Below, piece by piece: positions 59,639 through 64,000 of a stretch of DNA of 64,000 nt (within the stretch, counting starts at the first letter, position 1; each line of letters starts with the position of its first letter). The stretch spans positions 321,131 through 385,130 of the forward strand of contig CAVSBE010000002.1 of NCBI GenBank assembly GCA_963726135.1, in the 5' to 3' direction. The translations under genes and the position numbers were made by a program. Origin of the DNA: Bog-473 sp963726135 (lineage in GTDB: Bacteria > Actinomycetota > Acidimicrobiia > Acidimicrobiales > RAAP-2). The notes under the pieces were generated by a model, which worked only from the letters and a program-made list of their open reading frames with translations, made no database searches and was not told the DNA's origin.

Positions 59639-61099
59639 TCAGCCGCCTCCGATTTTCCGACCGGGTTGTATCGATGGACGAGCCGCACGGGCATGGTAAA
59701 TACGCTTTGCAAAGCGGAACATCCGCGTGTTTTCAGGCATCGCTTTGCGTAGCACCATCTCGCCAGCATCCGCAAAGCGTCGCAATGTGTGGGCGATCGG
59801 ATCGCGCATATAGTAGTGGCCAAAATAAGTTGCCAACTCCCGCTTGGTTTTCGCGCCGCCATTGTCTGCATACTTGGCTACATAAGGAGTGAACCGTGGA
59901 TAGAGCCCGGGAATATTATACAGCGTCGTGCGCATATAGTTGCCGATTAACAGATCGTCGAATACCTCGTGCTCGACAGCAGTCATCAGAGAGTTGCGCG
60001 GGCATTCGAAGCCGATCCCGACATCGCGCTTATCGCGATTGAGATCGACCGTGACACTCGACCCGCCCGCTGATACCTCGATGAACCCGAAAGAGTCGCG
60101 TATAGCCTCTCGGGCGGTGAAGTAGCGGCGGATCTTGGCCTTATCACCAGCGGTTAGCGGGTCGGACCAGCTGTCGCCAAAGTCTTCCGGCTTTTTGACG
60201 ACCCGCAGAGCGCGCCGCGGGGCGATTGGTGTGATCTCGTCGGTTTCGCAATCCACCTTGACGAAGGCGGGGAGTACTTCGGGCCAATTTGGGAGGGCAT
60301 CAGTTTGGTAATCCGCAAGTTCTGGGATAAGATCGTTGGCCCAGACGCTATCTTCTCGCTGGTAGCATTGAAAGGACGAGAATGGGATGACCTTGGTCGC
60401 TCCCATCGCCCTTGCGCTTTTCTGCGACCGCGGCGCAATGGGACGGCGCCTCTGCTCTGCGGATGTCAGTTTACGACCGGATGGATCGAATAAGTTGAGC
60501 ATATCTGCTCCTCCCCAACCATGCAGCTGGAGCATGTACACTTCCTTGAAGTGGCGTGCCATCCGCCGCACCCGGAGGGATTCTCCGTAATCACCGAAAT
60601 CATTCTGGTTTATAACGAGGCGGCCGTTGACGTCGATCAGCAACAAGGAGTCCTGGTTCCGGTTGGCGATCGAATAGACGCGGATCCCTTTCGACAATTG
60701 AGTCCATTCTCGATCAGGTAGAACGCGTACCCCGTACCCCGCCGCCGTCAGATCTCTCCGAATGCGATTGCCGTAATGATCGGACAGCAAGAACTGACCC
60801 CTGGTCAGCATTGGCAGCGAAGCAATATTCAAGTGGTCGGGGTGGCCGTGCGAGAACCAGTGATACTGCGCATCTCGGATAGCTTGGAGCTGCGCCGGCG
60901 GGATTTCGTAATCGTGCGCCCAACTGCCAAAATACGCATCCCCCTCTATCCAGGGATCGGTCGTGAGAACGGGCCGACCGTCATAGGCGATCACGATCGC
61001 GTTGCCGACCGTCTCAAAGAACCGCAATCCGCACCTCCATCTTTTGAAATCCTCCGCGGTCTGCCGCTCCCGAGCGCCATTGTCTCGTTTCTCGGACAT
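59639..61099 (-). CDS. MBL-fold metallo-hydrolase, polysaccharide-cluster type
   Basis: The 486-residue protein has the metal motif HWFSHGHPDHLNIASLP (H-x-H-x-D-H, near residue 80) and a beta-lactamase-like fold start (VIVIAYDGRPVLTTDPWIEGDAYFGSW; the strand before the ligand). The C-terminal half (residues 270-480) has no motif I can name. Similar proteins are seen with exosortase-type glycan genes. The substrate is unknown. It lies in an operon-like order with asnB, 181 bases apart. Confidence 0.8.
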   Translation of the reverse strand: MSEKRDNGARERQTAEDFKRWRCGLRFFETVGNAIVIAYDGRPVLTTDPWIEGDAYFGSWAHDYEIPPAQLQAIRDAQYHWFSHGHPDHLNIASLPMLTRGQFLLSDHYGNRIRRDLTAAGYGVRVLPDREWTQLSKGIRVYSIANRNQDSLLLIDVNGRLVINQNDFGDYGESLRVRRMARHFKEVYMLQLHGWGGADMLNLFDPSGRKLTSAEQRRRPIAPRSQKSARAMGATKVIPFSSFQCYQREDSVWANDLIPELADYQTDALPNWPEVLPAFVKVDCETDEITPIAPRRALRVVKKPEDFGDSWSDPLTAGDKAKIRRYFTAREAIRDSFGFIEVSAGGSSVTVDLNRDKRDVGIGFECPRNSLMTAVEHEVFDDLLIGNYMRTTLYNIPGLYPRFTPYVAKYADNGGAKTKRELATYFGHYYMRDPIAHTLRRFADAGEMVLRKAMPENTRMFRFAKRIYHARAARPSIQPGRKIGGG

Positions 61100-61280
61100 C
61101 CATGGCTATAGGCTCCCCCCCCGCGATGCGATATGCGCGAGCAGTTCACCTCGGCAACGGCGCGCCACTGCTGCAGCCAGCCCGCGGCGTTCTCCGGTTC
61201 CGGTCCATGCCGTTGGGCGCCAAGTGCGGGTTCCGGAGGCCGACGCGCACAGGTTCGTTCCGAGGCGACACAATACGCTG

Positions 61281-63221
61281 TCAGGCGACAAATCCGACCC
61301 TGCCGTCGTGCAGTTCACCCTGAAATGAGCCGCTATGGATCCGCCGCAGAAATGACTCGAACATCGAGAGCGTCCACAGCGCGGCACTGTGGTCCCGTTC
61401 ACCAGACTGGTGCTGGTCGAGCAGAGCGGCGATTGCCGCCACGTCGAACAGGCCCGACTCGCAGAGGGCCGGACCGCTCAAGGTCTCGCGCAAGCGCTGC
61501 CGCAACGGACCGCGAAACCACGCGGCGAGCGGCACGGCAAAGCCCTGCTTGGGACGATACAGGATTTCGGGAGGGACATAGGGCTCAAGAGCCGACTTGA
61601 ACACATACTTGCCTTCGCGGCCGCGCAGCTTGAGCGGCGGTGGCAGGCGAGCGGCCCATTCGACCAAGGTATGGTCGAGCAACGGAACACGCACTTCGAG
61701 CGAAGACGCCATACTCGCCCGATCCACTTTGGTCAATATATCGCCGGGTAGATAAGTCTTGATATCGGCGTACTGAACTCGCGACAGAGGATCCTCGCTG
61801 CCGCACTGGGCCATGTGCTCCTTCAGCACTTCGACAGCGTTGTAACCCCGCAGCTCGGCGGTGAGCGCGGGACTGAACAGTCGGCGGCGCAGCTCATCGG
61901 AGCAAACCGAGACCGAGGCGAAATACGCCGCGTCGGTGTCGCGCGCCAGCTCCTCCAGCGTCGCTTTGGCGCGCAACGGGCGCGGCGCCCAATCGAGCTT
62001 CGGATAGACCGCCCCGAGGGCGCCAAACAGCGGACCGCGCAAGCCCTGCGGGACGATCCTGCGCACCCGCTCCTCGACACAGTGCCAGCGGTAGCGTCGG
62101 TAACCGGCGAAGACCTCGTCCCCACCATCTCCCGACAAAGCCACCGTTACGTTCTCGCGGGCCACGGCACAGACCCGCAAGGTTGGCAAGGCCGAGCTGT
62201 CGCCAAACGGCTCGTCGTAGATCGCCGCCAATCGATCGAGCAGGTCGAAGGAATCGGGATCGACCGCTCGGAGGTGGTGGTCCGTGTCGTAACGCGCGGC
62301 GATCATGGCGGCATAGGGCGATTCGTCGAACCCCTTTGTCCCGAACGAGATCGAGAACGTGCTGACCGGTTCAGCCTGGAGCCCCGCCATCATCGCCACA
62401 ATGGCGCTCGAATCGACGCCTCCCGAAAGAAAGGCGCCTAACGGAACGTCGGCGATCATGCGCATGCGGACCGACTGGTGCAGACGAGAGATCAGCTCTT
62501 CCTCGGCCTCCTCCTTGCGAGTCGCGCTGCCGTCGACAAATCGCAGCTGCCAATAGGCATGCTGTCGCGGCGGGTCTTCGCCGCGTCGAACGAGCAGACA
62601 ATGCGCCGGCGCGAGCTTGTGCACACCGCAATAGATCGAGCGCGGATCGGGTATATAGCCGAGGGCGAAGAACTCCTCGATCGCCTGCGGATCGAGCCGG
62701 CGATCGAGTTGCGGGCAGCACAGCAGCGATTTCAGTTCCGAAGCGAAGAGCAACCTGCCGTCCGAGAGAAAACTGTAATAGAGCGGCTTTTCGCCGAGCC
62801 GGTCGCGCGCCAGGAACAAAGTCTGACGCCGCTCGTCCAACAGGGCAAAGGCGAACATCCCATTGAAGCGCTCGAGGCACACTTCACCCCATTCCTCCCA
62901 GGCGTGGACGATGACCTCGGTATCGCAGCGGGTGCGAAAGACATGACCGAGTGCCGAGAGCTCGGACATCAACGGCTGGAAATTGTAGATCTCGCCGTTG
63001 TAGACGATGCAAACCGTACGGTCCTCATTGTAGATCGGCTGGTCACCCCCAGTCAAATCGACGATGGCGAGCCTGCGGTGGCCGAGCCCGACCCCCGGCG
63101 CATAGTGGAAACCGTCACCATCAGGGCCGCGATGGCTGAGGATGTCAGTCATGCAACGGAGCAGGCGCCGGTCGGCGTCGCGACGCCCGCGATAATCGAA
63201 AATGCCGGCTATCCCGCACAT
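61281..63221 (-). CDS. asnB: Asparagine synthase-like amidotransferase, exosortase-associated type
   Basis: The 646-residue protein begins with Cys2 (GIAGIFDYRGRRDADR), the N-terminal glutamine nucleophile, and has SHRGPDGDG, VYNGEIYNFQ and the ATP-pyrophosphatase SGGVDSS (LGAFLSGGVDSSAIVAM). It resembles the XrtA/PEP-CTERM-associated amidotransferase group (TIGR03108 type) more than housekeeping AsnB, given its length and context. It may transfer ammonia to a sugar or a carrier in glycan synthesis. The start is ATG at 63221. Confidence 0.9.
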   Translation of the reverse strand: MCGIAGIFDYRGRRDADRRLLRCMTDILSHRGPDGDGFHYAPGVGLGHRRLAIVDLTGGDQPIYNEDRTVCIVYNGEIYNFQPLMSELSALGHVFRTRCDTEVIVHAWEEWGEVCLERFNGMFAFALLDERRQTLFLARDRLGEKPLYYSFLSDGRLLFASELKSLLCCPQLDRRLDPQAIEEFFALGYIPDPRSIYCGVHKLAPAHCLLVRRGEDPPRQHAYWQLRFVDGSATRKEEAEEELISRLHQSVRMRMIADVPLGAFLSGGVDSSAIVAMMAGLQAEPVSTFSISFGTKGFDESPYAAMIAARYDTDHHLRAVDPDSFDLLDRLAAIYDEPFGDSSALPTLRVCAVARENVTVALSGDGGDEVFAGYRRYRWHCVEERVRRIVPQGLRGPLFGALGAVYPKLDWAPRPLRAKATLEELARDTDAAYFASVSVCSDELRRRLFSPALTAELRGYNAVEVLKEHMAQCGSEDPLSRVQYADIKTYLPGDILTKVDRASMASSLEVRVPLLDHTLVEWAARLPPPLKLRGREGKYVFKSALEPYVPPEILYRPKQGFAVPLAAWFRGPLRQRLRETLSGPALCESGLFDVAAIAALLDQHQSGERDHSAALWTLSMFESFLRRIHSGSFQGELHDGRVGFVA

Positions 63222-63236
63222 AGACCCACCTGACCC

Positions 63237-64000
63237 TCAGAAGTCAGTTCTAACACGCGCGCCATAGCGGCGCAGCGCGTATTCCAAAGACAGAACTCTG
63301 GCGAATTGGGCCTCGTCTGCGATCCGGTCGAGCCGAAACAATCGCCTTAGGACTTCGGCCCCGCCGGGCAGCACCGCCTTTCGATATGGCTCAGCGAGAT
63401 AACCCGGCCAATCGCCGGATCGACGGCGAGCATATTTGAGCCGATAGGTGTAGCGCCGCAACCAGGGCGGCCGCACGTAGGTTGCGTAATCGGTCAAGCG
63501 CCGTGAGACGGGCGGCGGTCCGGAAAAATCATGACCGTAATTCGATAGATACCCGGATAGCCCGCGATCGACCCGGCGTATCAACTCGGCCTCATAGGCA
63601 CCATGATATTTCCACGACAGCTGAAGCGCGCTTGCGTGCTCGGTTATCGACCGTTCCAGATAGGGCATGGCGGTGAACCCGTGGCGGGCGACGACGCTGT
63701 CGACTTTGCCGTCCCAGGCCCGGCAGCGAAAGCTGTGGTAGAGCCACTCGACGGTTGGGCGCGGCAGCCGGCGCTCGTCGCTGGCCAACAAATCTATCAC
63801 CTTATTCTCGAGCGCGTTGTAGTAGCCCGTGCTGTCGAAGGCCGGGGTACACACGGCCGGATCAAACTGGCTATAAAAACTCCACAAAAGTTCACGAATG
63901 GTATATTTGCCATCGAGAAGATAGAAGAAATTACGAAAGATTTCGCCACCGCCGCCGTTGAAGGCGATCGTGTTGCCGCACACGCGCCGCGCCGCTTCGG
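63237..64000 (-). CDS. Second asparagine-synthase-like protein, partial (runs off the end)
   Basis: The visible 254 residues include EAARRVCGNTIAFNGGGGEIFRNFFYLLDGKYTIRELL, an asparagine-synthase-type sequence (GNGGGE-like) seen in synthase-like proteins of surface-glycan clusters. The frame stays open to position 64,000, so the real start lies outside. The end at 63237 is 15 bases after the asnB start, on the same strand, so it is upstream of asnB in one operon. Confidence 0.75.
   Translation of the reverse strand, partial: EAARRVCGNTIAFNGGGGEIFRNFFYLLDGKYTIRELLWSFYSQFDPAVCTPAFDSTGYYNALENKVIDLLASDERRLPRPTVEWLYHSFRCRAWDGKVDSVVARHGFTAMPYLERSITEHASALQLSWKYHGAYEAELIRRVDRGLSGYLSNYGHDFSGPPPVSRRLTDYATYVRPPWLRRYTYRLKYARRRSGDWPGYLAEPYRKAVLPGGAEVLRRLFRLDRIADEAQFARVLSLEYALRRYGARVRTDF

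Noticed and set aside
1..64000. tRNA, rRNA and riboswitch search by eye
   Set aside because: No cloverleaf with a T-loop consensus or known riboswitch core was recognised in the intergenic parts. A covariance-model scan would be decisive.

Overview
The window is two different genomes joined at about position 20,880. Positions 1 to about 20,880 are very GC-rich and look like an actinobacterium, most likely of the Acidimicrobiia type. The reasons are a response regulator, MtrB-like kinase and GerMN lipoprotein set, a class II DAHP synthase, an LLM F420-dependent oxidoreductase, secreted DUF1906 protein repeats of the YWLVASDGG type, and the order xerC, rpsB, tsf, pyrH, frr, cdsA. From about 20,880 to 64,000 the genes look alphaproteobacterial, roughly Rhodospirillales-like: secD, secF, yajC, DUF815, pcm, serS, gltX, gltA and a GHNxGPPL small protein. 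The break lies inside the last codons of cdsA. An assembly or scaffolding misjoin explains this better than biology does.

Actinobacterial part. A MoxR/CoxE-type ATPase and VWA pair and a histidine phosphatase come first. Small metabolic and stress genes follow: a MmcQ-like protein, a gutted beta-lactamase relic, UspA, two P-loop kinases and two GNATs. Next are a secreted DUF1906 protein with 42-residue repeats translationally coupled to aroG, then an LLM oxidoreductase, nadD and rsfS. A minus-strand operon follows (oligopeptide-type binding protein, response regulator, histidine kinase, GerMN lipoprotein), and divergent from it xerC and the rpsB-tsf-pyrH-frr-cdsA translation and lipid operon.

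Alphaproteobacterial part. 21.0-25.5 kb is a surface-glycan block: a GDP-heptose pathway (hddA, gmhA, an hddC-gmhB fusion), a dolichol-phosphate-mannose-type glycosyltransferase and a TylF-type methyltransferase. 25.6-39.7 kb is housekeeping: periplasmic proteins, secretion, LysM/M23 peptidase, serS, an acyl-CoA ligase, gltX and gltA. 39.8-52.6 kb is an apparent aromatic or ring-cleavage catabolic locus: LigB-type dioxygenase, a cysteine-free Asp/Glu-racemase-fold protein, an HD protein, a VOC protein, HiPIP, a Rieske oxygenase and three amidohydrolases. A large NACHT NTPase with HEAT repeats and C-terminal membrane helices sits inside it. 52.6-54.4 kb holds an SH3 protein and a tandem UspA. 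54.5-64 kb is a second glycan block: flippase, sulfotransferase, glycosyltransferase, TylF methyltransferase, MBL-fold protein, an exosortase-type asparagine-synthase-like amidotransferase and a second synthetase-like gene that runs off the end.

Several genes carry single-base indels (frr, cdsA, hddA, a Tyr-rich protein, the SH3 protein) and one carries an in-frame amber codon. Most of the indels touch short homopolymers, so sequence error is likely and reading frames here should be treated with care. The strongest biological candidates are the NACHT-HEAT-membrane gene with its nearly identical 99-bp repeats and a motif array upstream, and the Rieske-HiPIP gene pair.
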